Shown here piece by piece: positions 9,501-17,583 of a stretch of DNA of 46,405 bases. The DNA is from JBMYYR01 sp049609625. Its GTDB lineage: Bacteria; Bacteroidota; Bacteroidia; Flavobacteriales; CAJXXR01. Position numbers and translations under genes: made by a program. The stretch is from NCBI GenBank assembly GCA_049609625.1, contig JBMYYR010000008.1, forward strand, positions 1 to 46,405, read 5' to 3'. The notes beneath the pieces were generated by a model that was not told the origin of the DNA, did not search any database, and saw only the letters and a list, made by a program, of their open reading frames with translations. Position 1 is the first letter of the stretch, and every line of letters begins with the position of its first letter.

Positions 9501-11281
9501 TTCTAAACACCTATCAAACAGGTATTTTTAATAATGGTTTTACAGCCATTCAAGAAGATATTCCTGAGGACGCTTATTCTTCAACAACGAAATTCAGACT
9601 ACATCAAGCAAGTTATAATGGTGCCAATTTTGACACCTGGACTGTTGACGAGTTCAACATCAACTCATCGAGCCAAATACTGAATGGCACAACAGCCTCT
9701 GGAGACTCTAGTTTAGTTAATTTATGGTTCAATACCACCGAGTGGACTAATGGATTGTATGATAGAATAGTCATGATTACAAGTAATGACCCTCAAAATC
9801 AAAGTCTTACGATTCCTTTTTCTATTTTGGTGGAACAAAGTCCTTGTATAGAATACTTAAATGATAGTATTATTGGTTGTGAAGGTTTGGTTGACTATTC
9901 TGTAGACCTTACAAACTCGGCAAGCTCTATTTCGTGGAACTTTGGAGACAACAACAGCGCAACAGGTAACGCGGTGTCTCATCTCTACGAAGCCGTGGGA
10001 GACTACACCATGGAAGTCATTGCCTGTAATACATTTGGCTGCGATACCCTAAGTACAGTGCTTAGTATTACCGACGTTTCGGGCGTACCTGAAGCTTTCT
10101 GTACGCCTGGTTCTCAGAACAACTACGATACCTACGGTATTAATTCGGTCGTGCTAAACAACATCAGTAATCCGTCTAGCACAACAGAATCTGGTTATCA
10201 GGACTTTAGCTGTGAGTATTCCACCGATTTATTGACCCAAACGCCCTACCAAATTACTATTGTATCACCCTCTGGCGCAAGTAATTTATATGCAAAAGCA
10301 TGGATAGATTTTAACAACAATGGCTTTTTTGAAAGCACAGAAGTTATTCTTGATATCGAAAATACATCGAGTCCATTTTCTAGCGCATTTACCGTTCCAA
10401 ACACCAATGTGGTATACGATCAGAAACTGAGAATGCGAGTTGCTACCGAACGCTCCTACAGTATCCCAAGTTCAAATCCTTGCTCTGTACTTTATGGCGA
10501 GTTTGAAGATTATAGTGTCGTTATCGACGAAATAAATCAAGAACCAAACGCCGCCTTCCACAAAAGCAACATCGACCTTTGCGAAGGCCTCTTTCAGTTT
10601 ATTGACCAAAGTGAAGAGGTTCCAACAAGTTGGCTATGGACTTTTGGAGATGGAGAAAGTTCGGAGACCCAGCATCCTATTCACCAGTATCAAGCCTCTG
10701 GTATTTATACCATTAAACTCATTGCTTCTAATGATTTTGGTGTGGATAGCACCTCCCAAGATATTTTTATCGAACTCCCCGAAGCTGAAATTGCTATAGG
10801 CTCTATTACCAGCCTCAACACACCTATTTTATTCCAAAACACAACCAGTGGAATTACAGAGTATCTTTGGTCTTTTGGCGATGGCGAAACGTCTACTTTG
10901 GCAGCGCCGTCTCATGCCTATGCCGATCCTTATCTTTACATTGTGTCGCTCACGGCGACCAACTCATACGACTGTTCGGTCACGGTATTTGATACGGTTG
11001 ATTTAAGACCACTGACAATCGCTGAACTAGACGACAATCAAATCAGCTTAGTGCCAAACCCGACGACGGGAATGGTTTATCTGATCAACAAAGCTGAGGT
11101 TTCAATCGCTTCTATTCAATTGTTTTCAATCCTTGGCCAATCCATAAAACAATTTGATTATGAGGACAATACGGGAGAAATTGAACTCGATTTATCAAAT
11201 TTTGAAAATGGCATTTACGAAATCAGAGTAAGCTTCACTAATCAATCGCAATCTGTGTATAAAGTCATTAAAAAGGAGTAA
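3524..11281 (+). CDS. Giant secreted M4 (thermolysin-like) metalloprotease with PKD/GEVED/CUB repeats and type IX sorting signal
   Basis: The protein has 2585 residues, starting with a signal peptide with a long N-region (hydrophobic core about 23-38, ending SASAQ-like). A propeptide covers about 50-230. The M4 catalytic domain has zinc motif HEFTH (364-368) and the third ligand Glu388 in NESFAD, the thermolysin spacing. Downstream I see a PKD domain (~555-640), a GEVED domain (~645-790), PKD (~790-865), a CUB-like domain (~870-975), PKD (~1000-1055), an unusual alpha/beta segment (~1115-1310), several choice-of-anchor/ASPM-type repeats, a LamG-like part (~1513-1690), a second GEVED (~2186-2335), two more PKDs, and a type IX secretion C-terminal domain (last ~80 residues, starting near VPNPTTG). 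It is probably exported through the Por system and degrades proteins outside the cell. It appears monocistronic and ends in a hairpin terminator. Confidence 0.92.
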   Translation: MKKSSIQYQINALDIFDAIQKHSFLLLLLMFLTSALASAQTVSRSNLQTIHLKPEATAPIYNENSAKEWLLKQLKKDDFLWKQQSEQTDELGFRHVKYRQVFDDAAVFGAELIFHYNKNGLYLINGKYLDIKSLEHDGNVELSQHEAKQLGMDLFPSKQYTEDTCDEGHDPSEGESELWIYEHEGNYYKAYKIDIYSTEPLFRYDVFIDVTHGKLLGKLDKIHHIDTPSSGNTMYHGTRTFTTDSVSHSVFKLQNTIGGGIKTVDMNSTSSTETDFTNSSSVWTSTANDDHAALSIHWGVEQTYDYFQSQHTFNSFDNDNAEIKSRVHYGSQYNNAFWDGTQLTFGDGSGSVFNPLASIDIVGHEFTHGVVEHTAGLVYSYESGALNESFADIFGYCIRFYADSANANFYIGDLVTVPSYGVALRNMANPNELNHPDTYIGTHWISGSSDNGGVHTNSGVQNYWFYLLTKGGSGTNDLGNPYNIAGIGVHKAAKIAFRNLSQYLTSSSDYDDARSNSIQAAIDLYGSCSNEVIQVTNAWHAVGVGSIFQNSVSANFSPSTSYGCQTPLTVTFTNLSANNSSNYWDFGDGTTSTAISPTHTYTDTGSFDVSLIISGSATCGGSSDTLTLNNLISIEEAPTMVPASCDASFTNSYTIHSFEFDTVLNDQSSSTLNDLTCDFNLQATEGTLIPISANTAGNAYLQIWVDFDNSGSFAASEKVFDQFYLTNTIEFIVLQDSSIVHNTSLRMRVLVASSSLSNACPSNTYGQQQDYRLSISQNTNPPIALFAAANDNTSVGTDTDLQFTNESLNVPTSYLWTFEGASPSTSTLEHPTVSYENTGTYDVSLIATNAYGSDTLTLFDYISVVNEFNICLDDSTDAIAGTLFDSGGPFSSYSNGENCGFLINPGCALSVSLAINSFHTENSYDRLRIYDGTSDTDPLLLMLTGSTSQQTVTATSGSMFLKFTSDGSVTAPGFDFSWTSEIPSSAPTASISTDTSIAYNTPHQFISTSSIFVADWQWDFGDGTSSTEEHPTKSYTSSGTYTVRLIVDNCFDVDTTYQDLSVQSPPGILIQPDTLFSTVNCGEADSQSFTILNQGPGDLVVTSNSPSNTEAGLSILAFTYGTDYDGEYDNVKSTILTSMPNVTIEEVSSASPSELAELLAEHSFLLIPELEDASTTYLSQRSDVIIDFVEDGGSVLMCGNLATRVNALGLLTTTSVSNNSSGIATIVNPSPITDSLSASIALTSAVYFQNFTDPDYVSLVEYNNKYMIGEKEIGSGKVVYLGYDFFTTNTSSSELLVNSINYLFTNQYSWLSYTAVDSTLSSGDSINVSVGLDASTSYAGTYWDSILVASNDSLTPNYYVYVSMEVLGSSLISVDANLLNFDTIQQTTSTNDTLIVSNLACDTLFIDSLVYSNAAFSGSGLGNYILPYEYDTLIVAFSTADIDVFSDSLLIYNDDVLEVIYLEASSIGAPILSFSPSEISEAVTGCSDSITIPITLYNTGEDELIVNTNSSASNYLFYEGFESGNLNQWNLNSTSSVQITSNDPAVGGHCVRNPEYNFYNGLHTDLGNITPGYASVRIKTDNIGIPSAYYVIKSSEGQTAISLYNFNNLWRLVSDGNVVHASTIVPSQWYHFEFKNIDFSTQTFDFYIDGALLVSEATFVDYAIDFKALDLYSVNQFSLGEADYYDELIFSPEEAVPSWIDFSQNNFQIAVGDSVTFDLTLSAEGLNNGTYESDFILSSNDPNNPTDTIAISFTVDGDAQIEHDVANCIDFGDLIQFTSSTDTFELSNMGCDLLEIDTIYSNSGAYSFSNSLDSLEYGVSSKVFVSFNPQVVGNFNDVLTILNSDTTIQICLAGESLGAPIISTSQVDSVLHLTSCGVDSMPFSFYIHNIGMADLDWSTGQQSYSDDFDNGFGDIWESYNSVFVNANCGTYNNSAGALSFTGSGLGTRNIISHPLVIGPGTIEFFIESGECETPDPGENLILSYSTNGLTWTILNTYQTGIFNNGFTAIQEDIPEDAYSSTTKFRLHQASYNGANFDTWTVDEFNINSSSQILNGTTASGDSSLVNLWFNTTEWTNGLYDRIVMITSNDPQNQSLTIPFSILVEQSPCIEYLNDSIIGCEGLVDYSVDLTNSASSISWNFGDNNSATGNAVSHLYEAVGDYTMEVIACNTFGCDTLSTVLSITDVSGVPEAFCTPGSQNNYDTYGINSVVLNNISNPSSTTESGYQDFSCEYSTDLLTQTPYQITIVSPSGASNLYAKAWIDFNNNGFFESTEVILDIENTSSPFSSAFTVPNTNVVYDQKLRMRVATERSYSIPSSNPCSVLYGEFEDYSVVIDEINQEPNAAFHKSNIDLCEGLFQFIDQSEEVPTSWLWTFGDGESSETQHPIHQYQASGIYTIKLIASNDFGVDSTSQDIFIELPEAEIAIGSITSLNTPILFQNTTSGITEYLWSFGDGETSTLAAPSHAYADPYLYIVSLTATNSYDCSVTVFDTVDLRPLTIAELDDNQISLVPNPTTGMVYLINKAEVSIASIQLFSILGQSIKQFDYEDNTGEIELDLSNFENGIYEIRVSFTNQSQSVYKVIKKE

Positions 11282-11299
11282 CCTTTATTTTCTAACATA

Positions 11300-11330
11300 A
11301 AGTAGGGGCTGTAACATTTTGCCCCTACTT
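11300..11330 (+). terminator. Hairpin terminator after the M4 protease gene
   Basis: Perfect 10-bp inverted repeat AAGTAGGGGC / GCCCCTACTT (11300-11309 and 11321-11330) with an 11-nt loop, 19 nt after the protease stop. It has no long T run, but the GC-rich stem and its position fit a terminator separating this gene from purM. Confidence 0.75.
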
Positions 11331-11409
11331 CAATCTACCGTGATCTAAACACAATCAAAACCTCGAAAAATCCATCCAACAAAACCGCTTTTAATCATAG
11401 CATAAGACT

Positions 11410-11417
11410 TATATTTG
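11410..11417 (+). promoter_or_regulatory. Bacteroidota-type -7 box TATATTTG for purM
   Basis: TATATTTG matches the Bacteroidota primary-sigma -7 consensus TAnnTTTG and sits 18 nt before the purM ATG at 11436. No clear TTG lies about 19 nt upstream, so the -33 element is weak. Its presence argues against an upstream in-frame TTG at 11415 being the start codon. Confidence 0.6.
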
Positions 11418-11435
11418 CATAAAAAGAAGAAATCC

Positions 11436-12602
11436 ATGTCGGATAATAGATATATGCAAAGAGGTGTTTCGGCCTCAAAAGAAGACGTTCATCAGGCTAT
11501 AAAAAACATTGACAAAGGGCTTTTTCCGCAAGCGTTTTGCAAGATTGTACCCGATTATTTGACTGGCAGCGAAGAGCATTGTGTTGTGATGCATGCTGAT
11601 GGCGCTGGCACAAAATCGGCTTTGGCCTATATGTATTGGAAAGAAACGGGCGATTTGTCGGTTTGGAAAGGTATTGCGCAAGATGCACTCATTATGAATA
11701 TTGATGATTTGCTTTGTGTGGGTGCCACTGGGCCTATTTTGTTGTCGTCAACGATTGGGAGAAATAAAAATCTGATTCCTGGAGAGGTGCTTTCGGCCAT
11801 TATTAATGGAACAGAAGACTTATTGTCGGATTTGAGAACGCATGGCATCGAAATTCATTCAACAGGAGGCGAAACTGCCGATGTTGGAGATTTAGTGCGT
11901 ACTATTATTGTGGATTCTACCGTAACGGCAAGACTCCGAAGAGATAAAGTGGTTTCTAATCACAACATTCAAGCTGGCGATGTTATTGTTGGTTTAAGTT
12001 CTTATGGACAAGCGACTTACGAAACAGAATATAATGGCGGAATGGGTTCTAATGGACTTACTTCTGCTCGTCATGATGTGTTTTCTAAGCTTTTAGCTGA
12101 AAAATATCCTGAAAGTTTTGATCCTGCCGTTCCAGATGAATTGATTTATTCTGGACAAAAAAATCTTTTAGATGCTGTGGAAAACAGTCCGCTTGATGCA
12201 GGAAAATTAGTGCTTTCGCCAACGCGAACTTATGCGCCAATCATCAAAAAAATATTAGACGAACTTCAAGATAACGTACACGGTATGGTGCATTGTTCTG
12301 GAGGTGCTCAAACTAAAATTTTGCATTTTGTGGAAAACCTTCACATTGTGAAAAATAACTTATTCCCTATTCCACCACTTTTCGAACTCATTCAAACTGA
12401 ATCGCAAACCGAGTGGAAAGAGATGTATAAAGTGTTCAATATGGGACATCGAATGGAAATTTATTTACCGCAAGCTCAGGCTCAAAACGTCATCGATATT
12501 TCAAAATCATTTGGAGTTGATGCTCAAATTGTTGGCTATTGCGAAGCTTCTGATAAAAAATCCCTTCAAATCGAAAGTCCGTACGGCACTTTTAATTATT
12601 AA
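11436..12602 (+). CDS. purM: Phosphoribosylformylglycinamidine cyclo-ligase (AIR synthase)
   Basis: PurM closes the imidazole ring of FGAM with ATP to give AIR, step five of purine synthesis, in the cytosol. The 388-residue protein has the family's N-terminal segment with HADGAGTKS, the DD-containing stretch MNIDDLLCVGAT, a STGGETADVGD loop and a C-terminal AIRS_C domain with HCSGGAQTK. This is the longer form usual in Bacteroidota (about 390 residues, against about 345 in E. coli). I start it at the ATG at 11436: an in-frame TTG at 11415 lies inside the -7 promoter box, and an AAGAAGAAA stretch precedes the ATG. It is followed 12 nt later by prfA, an order common in this phylum. Confidence 0.93.
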   Translation: MSDNRYMQRGVSASKEDVHQAIKNIDKGLFPQAFCKIVPDYLTGSEEHCVVMHADGAGTKSALAYMYWKETGDLSVWKGIAQDALIMNIDDLLCVGATGPILLSSTIGRNKNLIPGEVLSAIINGTEDLLSDLRTHGIEIHSTGGETADVGDLVRTIIVDSTVTARLRRDKVVSNHNIQAGDVIVGLSSYGQATYETEYNGGMGSNGLTSARHDVFSKLLAEKYPESFDPAVPDELIYSGQKNLLDAVENSPLDAGKLVLSPTRTYAPIIKKILDELQDNVHGMVHCSGGAQTKILHFVENLHIVKNNLFPIPPLFELIQTESQTEWKEMYKVFNMGHRMEIYLPQAQAQNVIDISKSFGVDAQIVGYCEASDKKSLQIESPYGTFNY

Positions 12603-12614
12603 GACCAAACAAAT

Positions 12615-13685
12615 ATGATAGATAAATTAGAATCCATTCATCAACGATTTATTGAGGTTTCAGATCTTATTATCGAGCCTGATGTGATTTCGGATATGAA
12701 GCGTTATGTTCAGCTTAACAAAGAATATAAAGACCTTCAAAAAATCGAAGAAGCCTATCAGGAATATAAGACTTTGCTTGCCAATATTGAGGAATCGAAA
12801 GACTTGTTGGCCAACGAAACCGATCCTGAAATGAAAGAAATGGCAAAAGCTGAGCTTGATGAAGCTTTGCCAAGAAAAAATGAACTCGACGAAGAAATCA
12901 AATGGCTTTTAGTGCCAAAAGATCCTGAAGATGCCAAAAATGCTCAGGTTGAAATCCGAGCAGGAACAGGAGGCGATGAAGCTTCTATTTTTGCTGGAGA
13001 TTTGTTCAGAATGTATACTAAATATTGCGAAGGCAGAGGTTGGCGCGTGAGTGTAACCGATTTTCAGGAAGGAACTTCTGGCGGTTACAAAGAAGTTATT
13101 TTTGAGGTTTCTGGAAGTGATGTGTATGGTGTTATTAAATACGAATCTGGCGTGCATCGGGTTCAGCGTGTTCCTCAGACCGAAACTCAAGGTCGGGTTC
13201 ATACTTCGGCAGCGACAGTTATTGTGCTTCCCGAAGCTGAAGAGTTTGATATTGAATTGAAAGATTCGGATATTAGGGTAGATTCTTATTGTTCTTCGGG
13301 ACCTGGAGGTCAGTCGGTAAATACGACTTATTCTGCCATCCGATTAACGCATATTCCAACAGGAATTGTGGCGCAATGTCAGGATCAAAAATCGAAACTA
13401 AAAAACCACGCCAAAGCCTTAAAAACACTTCGAACTCGAATTTACGAGCAAGAATTGCAAAAGAAATTAGCTGAAGATCAGGCGCATAGAAAAACCTTGG
13501 TGGCTTCTGGAGACCGATCGGCAAAAATTCGAACTTACAATTATCCGCAAGGACGAGTAACAGATCACCGTATTGGCTTGACTTTATATAGTTTAGGTGA
13601 TATTATGAATGGAGATATTCAGAAAATAATTGATGAACTTACGATTGCAGAAAATACCGAGCGCTTAAAATCTGGAGATGAATAA
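12615..13685 (+). CDS. prfA: Peptide chain release factor 1
   Basis: RF1 reads UAA and UAG stop codons and triggers release of the peptide. The protein has 356 residues, the usual length. The catalytic GGQ motif is at 231-233 and the stop-codon-reading tripeptide is PQT (187-189), the PxT pattern of RF1 rather than the SPF of RF2. The coiled N-terminal domain fills about residues 1-100. The last 8 nt overlap the start of pyrF, so translation of the two genes is probably coupled. Confidence 0.97.
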   Translation: MIDKLESIHQRFIEVSDLIIEPDVISDMKRYVQLNKEYKDLQKIEEAYQEYKTLLANIEESKDLLANETDPEMKEMAKAELDEALPRKNELDEEIKWLLVPKDPEDAKNAQVEIRAGTGGDEASIFAGDLFRMYTKYCEGRGWRVSVTDFQEGTSGGYKEVIFEVSGSDVYGVIKYESGVHRVQRVPQTETQGRVHTSAATVIVLPEAEEFDIELKDSDIRVDSYCSSGPGGQSVNTTYSAIRLTHIPTGIVAQCQDQKSKLKNHAKALKTLRTRIYEQELQKKLAEDQAHRKTLVASGDRSAKIRTYNYPQGRVTDHRIGLTLYSLGDIMNGDIQKIIDELTIAENTERLKSGDE

Positions 13686-14499
13686 GCAAGAGCTCGTTAA
13701 TCAAATCAAGAAAAAGAAGTCCTTTCTTTGTGTTGGTTTAGATCCCGATTTGAACAAATTACCTCAACATTTGCTCGATACCGAAGATCCTATTTTTGAG
13801 TTCAACAAACAAATTATTGATGCGACTTTGCCTTTCGCTGTCGCTTACAAACCCAATATTGCGTTTTATGAAGCCTTAGGTCCAAAAGGTTGGAAATCAT
13901 TAGAAAAAACCATCAATTATTTACCAAAAGAGGTCTTTACGATTGCCGATGCCAAACGTGGCGATATTGGAAATACCTCAAGTCTGTATGCCAAATGTTT
14001 TTTTGAAACTTATGATTTCGATTCCGTAACGGTAGCGCCTTATATGGGAAAAGACAGTGTTGAACCTTTTTTGGCCTTTAAAGATAAATGGGTGATTCTC
14101 TTAGCTTTAACCTCAAATCCGGGTGGATTAGAAATTCAAAATCAAATCCTCGAAAGTGGAAAACGCGTCTATCAATCGACGATTGAGCTTTCTCAAAACT
14201 GGGAAAACGCCGAACGCTTGATGTATGTGGTTGGTGCAACTAGAGCAGAAATGCTTGCCGAAATCCGAACTCAACTTCCTGAAGCTTTTTTATTGGTTCC
14301 GGGTGTGGGTGCGCAAGGTGGTTCGCTTAGCGACGTAGTAAACTACGGTTGGAATACCGATTGTGGCTTGCTAATCAATTCATCCAGAGGAATTTTATAC
14401 GCCTCTTCGGGAATAGATTTTGCCGAAAAAGCCAAAGCAGAAGCTCAAAAGCTTCAACAGCAGATGGCAAACATCATCGAAGAAAAACAGTGGATTTAA
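13678..14499 (+). CDS. pyrF: Orotidine 5'-phosphate decarboxylase
   Basis: PyrF decarboxylates OMP to UMP, the last step of pyrimidine synthesis. At 273 residues it belongs to the longer type 2 group common in Bacteroidota and actinobacteria. The signature DAKRGDIGNT carries Asp91 and Lys93, which belong to the catalytic Asp-Lys array, and the phosphate-binding loop is seen in VPGVGAQGG and INSSRGI. The gene overlaps prfA by 8 nt and is followed 31 nt later by trkA. Confidence 0.96.
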   Translation: MNKQELVNQIKKKKSFLCVGLDPDLNKLPQHLLDTEDPIFEFNKQIIDATLPFAVAYKPNIAFYEALGPKGWKSLEKTINYLPKEVFTIADAKRGDIGNTSSLYAKCFFETYDFDSVTVAPYMGKDSVEPFLAFKDKWVILLALTSNPGGLEIQNQILESGKRVYQSTIELSQNWENAERLMYVVGATRAEMLAEIRTQLPEAFLLVPGVGAQGGSLSDVVNYGWNTDCGLLINSSRGILYASSGIDFAEKAKAEAQKLQQQMANIIEEKQWI

Positions 14500-14530
14500 T
14501 TTGAAACTGGACTAAAAAGATATTAAAATT

Positions 14531-15880
14531 ATGAGAATTATCATTGCGGGAGCTGGAGAAGTAGGATCGCATTTAGCGCATTTACTGTCGAGTCAGATGC
14601 AAGAAATCACTTTGATTGATTTAGATAATGACAAGCTCAAGACCATGAGCAACAAAAGTGACATCACCACTATTAACGGTGATGCGACTTCAATTGAACT
14701 TCTTAAAGAGTTGGATATCAATAAGATTGATATGTTTATTGCCGTTACAGCATCCGATTCCGCAAATTTTACCGCCGCCGTTTTAGCCAAAAAATGGGGC
14801 GCAAAGAAAACTCTAGCTCGTTTAGGGAATCCAGAATATTTAAAAGAAGACGTCAAAAAAGAACTTCAGGTGTTAGGTATTGATGAAGTGATTTCACCAG
14901 AAGCTTTGGCGGCTAGAGAAATTGTAAATCTGATTTCTTTTCCTAATTATAACCAAGCCTATCGTTTTGATAATGGCGAATTGCAATTGCTCGGAAAGGC
15001 TTTAAAAGCTGAGGCTCCAATAGTCAATTTAACCATTCAGGAAACTGTTCAAAACTTTCCTGATGTGCCTTTTATCACTATTCTTATTCAACGAAAAAAG
15101 AATAAAAAAACGATTATTCCTCGTGGAAACACCAAATTTCAGGCTGGCGACCAAGTTTATTTTATTACCACCCAAGAAGGTGTTCAACATTTACAACAAC
15201 TGACAGGCGAAGCGCATACCAAAATAAAAACGATTGCCATTGTTGGCGGCGGTATGCTCGGAAAAAAAACAGCCAAACTTCTAAATCAGGAAGGTTATTA
15301 CGTCAAATTGTTTGAGAAAGACAAACGCAAGGCCGATCAATTAACCAATGAACTTGGTTCAAAAACCATGGTGATTAATGGCGATGGACGTGATACGCAA
15401 TTGCTAAAAGATGAAGTTTCAGCGTCTTCGGATGCGCTGATTGCCTTAACGGGAAATTCGGAAGCTAACATTATGTCTTGTTTGTTTGCCAATACCGAGG
15501 GCATCAAAAAAACGATTGCTTTGGTCGAAAACACGGGCTATTTACTTCTTTCTCAAGATATTGGAGTAGATTCTTTGGTGAATAAAAAATTCTTAGCTGC
15601 CAGTAAAATTGTACGTTACATCCGAAAAGGAGACGTTTTGGCTATTGCTAACGTAAAAAATACCAAAGCCGAAGTTTTAGAATTTGAAGTTCATTTCGAT
15701 TCAAAAATCATTGGCAAACGACTGAGCGACATTAGTTTACCGAGAAATTCGGTTATTGGTGGCGTGATGCGAAACCACAAAGGCTATTTGCCTAATGGCG
15801 ATTTCCAGATTCAGGACAGAGATCACGTTATTGTCTTTTGTTTGCCCGAAGCTATTTCAAGTATCGAAGACCTATTTTAG
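14531..15880 (+). CDS. trkA: Trk potassium uptake system NAD-binding subunit TrkA
   Basis: TrkA is the cytosolic regulatory ring that binds NAD(H) or other nucleotides and gates the TrkH channel. The 449-residue protein has the duplicated layout: a Rossmann RCK domain starting MRIIIAGAGEVG (Gly7, Gly9, Gly12), a TrkA_C domain (~140-225), a second RCK domain with GGGMLGKK (~240 onward) and a final TrkA_C domain. TrkH begins 9 nt after its stop, so they form an operon. Confidence 0.95.
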   Translation: MRIIIAGAGEVGSHLAHLLSSQMQEITLIDLDNDKLKTMSNKSDITTINGDATSIELLKELDINKIDMFIAVTASDSANFTAAVLAKKWGAKKTLARLGNPEYLKEDVKKELQVLGIDEVISPEALAAREIVNLISFPNYNQAYRFDNGELQLLGKALKAEAPIVNLTIQETVQNFPDVPFITILIQRKKNKKTIIPRGNTKFQAGDQVYFITTQEGVQHLQQLTGEAHTKIKTIAIVGGGMLGKKTAKLLNQEGYYVKLFEKDKRKADQLTNELGSKTMVINGDGRDTQLLKDEVSASSDALIALTGNSEANIMSCLFANTEGIKKTIALVENTGYLLLSQDIGVDSLVNKKFLAASKIVRYIRKGDVLAIANVKNTKAEVLEFEVHFDSKIIGKRLSDISLPRNSVIGGVMRNHKGYLPNGDFQIQDRDHVIVFCLPEAISSIEDLF

Positions 15881-15889
15881 AACAATCGT

Positions 15890-17389
15890 ATGAGAAGAGT
15901 GAATTTAAAAATGGTGCTTCATGTTATTTGTATCGGACTCAGATTCAATGGTTTATTTATTGTTCTTAGTAGTTTATTAAGTTTCTATTTTAAAGAACAA
16001 GTTGCGCTTTCCATTCTTTTATCTGGACTACTTGTATTTGCTCTTTCGTTTTCGAATCTGCTTTTTTCTGCCAAAGAAAAAAAGGAATTAAACAAACGCG
16101 ATGGTTATCTTATTGTGGCTTTGAGTTGGATAAGTCTAACGCTTTCGGGTGCTTTGCCTTATTGGCTTTCGGATGCTATTCCGCACTTTACCGATGCCGT
16201 TTTTGAGTCCATTTCGGGCTACACCACAACCGGTTCTACCATTCTAACCGACATTGAAGCCATGCCAAAAGGTTTGTTGTTTTGGCGTTCGATGACGCAT
16301 TGGCTGGGCGGCATGGGAATCATCGTGCTTGCCGTCGCCATTCTTCCGCTTTTGGGCGTTGGTGGTATGCAGCTTTTTGTTGCCGAAGCCCCTGGCCCTT
16401 CTGCCGACAAACTAACACCTCGAATTGCCGACACCGCCAAACGTTTGTGGTTGCTATACCTTGCTCTTACTGTTTTGGAAGCTGTTTTTTTGAGAATTTT
16501 TGGTATGAATTGGTTCGATGCCGTAAACCATGCCATGAGTACGCTGTCCACAGGTGGATTTTCGACCAAAAACGCCAGTTTAGCCCATTGGAATGATGTA
16601 CCAATGATTCAATATATTGTTATCTTTTTTATGTTTTTGGCTGGTGCAAATTTTGTTTTAACCTATTTCGCCATCAAAGGAAAATTTAGGAAACTCATTA
16701 AAAATGAAGAGTTTAAATATTACTTATTCACTATTTTAGGTATTTCCTTACTTTGTTTTCTTATTATTTATTTTCAGTCCGATTTCGATGAATCTAGCAT
16801 CTATCATCCACAACTTCTAGGGCCAGCCGAAAGTGCTTTTCGTCATGCTCTATTTCAGGTTTTGGCCGTGGTAACCACCACAGGTTTTGTTACTGCCGAT
16901 TACACCACTTGGACACCTTTTCTGACCCTGACTTTTTTAGCTTTAATGTTCCTCGGAGGCTCGGCAGGAAGCACCAGTGGTGGTGTGAAAATTGTACGCC
17001 ACGTGATTATGATAAAAAATGGATTGATGGAATTTAAACGCCTATTACATCCCAAAGCCATTCTACCCGTACGCTTTGCGGGCAACACTGTAAACGCCTC
17101 CATTGTCTATAATATCCTCGCTTTTTTTGTGATTTATATGTCCTTTTTTGTCATCGGCACATTGCTTTTTGGCTTGATGGGACTCGACCTTCAATCCGCC
17201 ATCGGTGTGTCTGCAACATCCATCGGAAATGTGGGGCCAGGTTTGGGAAATTTTGGCCCGGTCGATAATTTCTCAGCACTTCCAACAGCCGGTAAATGGC
17301 TTTCTGGCTTTCTGATGCTCATCGGAAGATTAGAACTATTTACCTTCATTATTATTTTTACACCACATTTTTGGTCGGATAGGTTTTAG
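15890..17389 (+). CDS. trkH: Trk/Ktr potassium uptake channel TrkH
   Basis: This integral membrane subunit carries K+ into the cell. It has 499 residues with about ten to twelve hydrophobic segments and the four pore-loop repeats of the superfamily. The filter sequences are GYTTTGST, STLSTGGFS, TTTGFVTA and the divergent SIGNVGPG in the fourth repeat, where the central glycines are kept. The C-terminus runs LIGRLELFTFIIIF, typical of TrkH. It is co-transcribed with trkA. Confidence 0.95.
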   Translation: MRRVNLKMVLHVICIGLRFNGLFIVLSSLLSFYFKEQVALSILLSGLLVFALSFSNLLFSAKEKKELNKRDGYLIVALSWISLTLSGALPYWLSDAIPHFTDAVFESISGYTTTGSTILTDIEAMPKGLLFWRSMTHWLGGMGIIVLAVAILPLLGVGGMQLFVAEAPGPSADKLTPRIADTAKRLWLLYLALTVLEAVFLRIFGMNWFDAVNHAMSTLSTGGFSTKNASLAHWNDVPMIQYIVIFFMFLAGANFVLTYFAIKGKFRKLIKNEEFKYYLFTILGISLLCFLIIYFQSDFDESSIYHPQLLGPAESAFRHALFQVLAVVTTTGFVTADYTTWTPFLTLTFLALMFLGGSAGSTSGGVKIVRHVIMIKNGLMEFKRLLHPKAILPVRFAGNTVNASIVYNILAFFVIYMSFFVIGTLLFGLMGLDLQSAIGVSATSIGNVGPGLGNFGPVDNFSALPTAGKWLSGFLMLIGRLELFTFIIIFTPHFWSDRF

Positions 17390-17558
17390 GATATTTACGT
17401 TGTAATACCCTAAATTTAATTAGATGTAAATCAACGATCTATTACTGACTGATTTGTAATCAAAGAAAACTATAATAAAATGGAAGCTCCTCGTCATCCA
17501 AACCAAAAAAATCGACTAAAAAGCCTAACCTGACAATATGGCACAAGCTAAAAAAACG

Positions 17559-17566
17559 TACTTTTG
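17559..17566 (+). promoter_or_regulatory. Bacteroidota-type -7 box TACTTTTG for miaB
   Basis: TACTTTTG fits TAnnTTTG and lies 17 nt before the miaB ATG. At the expected -33 spacing the sequence is TAT rather than TTG, so this is a partial match. The 190-nt spacer after trkH shows no other gene. Confidence 0.55.
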
Positions 17567-17583
17567 CATCAAATTTTGAAGCT

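Noticed and set aside
11415..11435. In-frame TTG start that would add seven residues to PurM
   Set aside because: It lies in the -7 promoter box; the ATG at 11436 has a purine-rich stretch before it and fits the family start.
16219..16596. Open frames of about 104-116 codons on both strands within trkH
   Set aside because: They are shadows of trkH, have no domain, and conflict with its clear coding signature.
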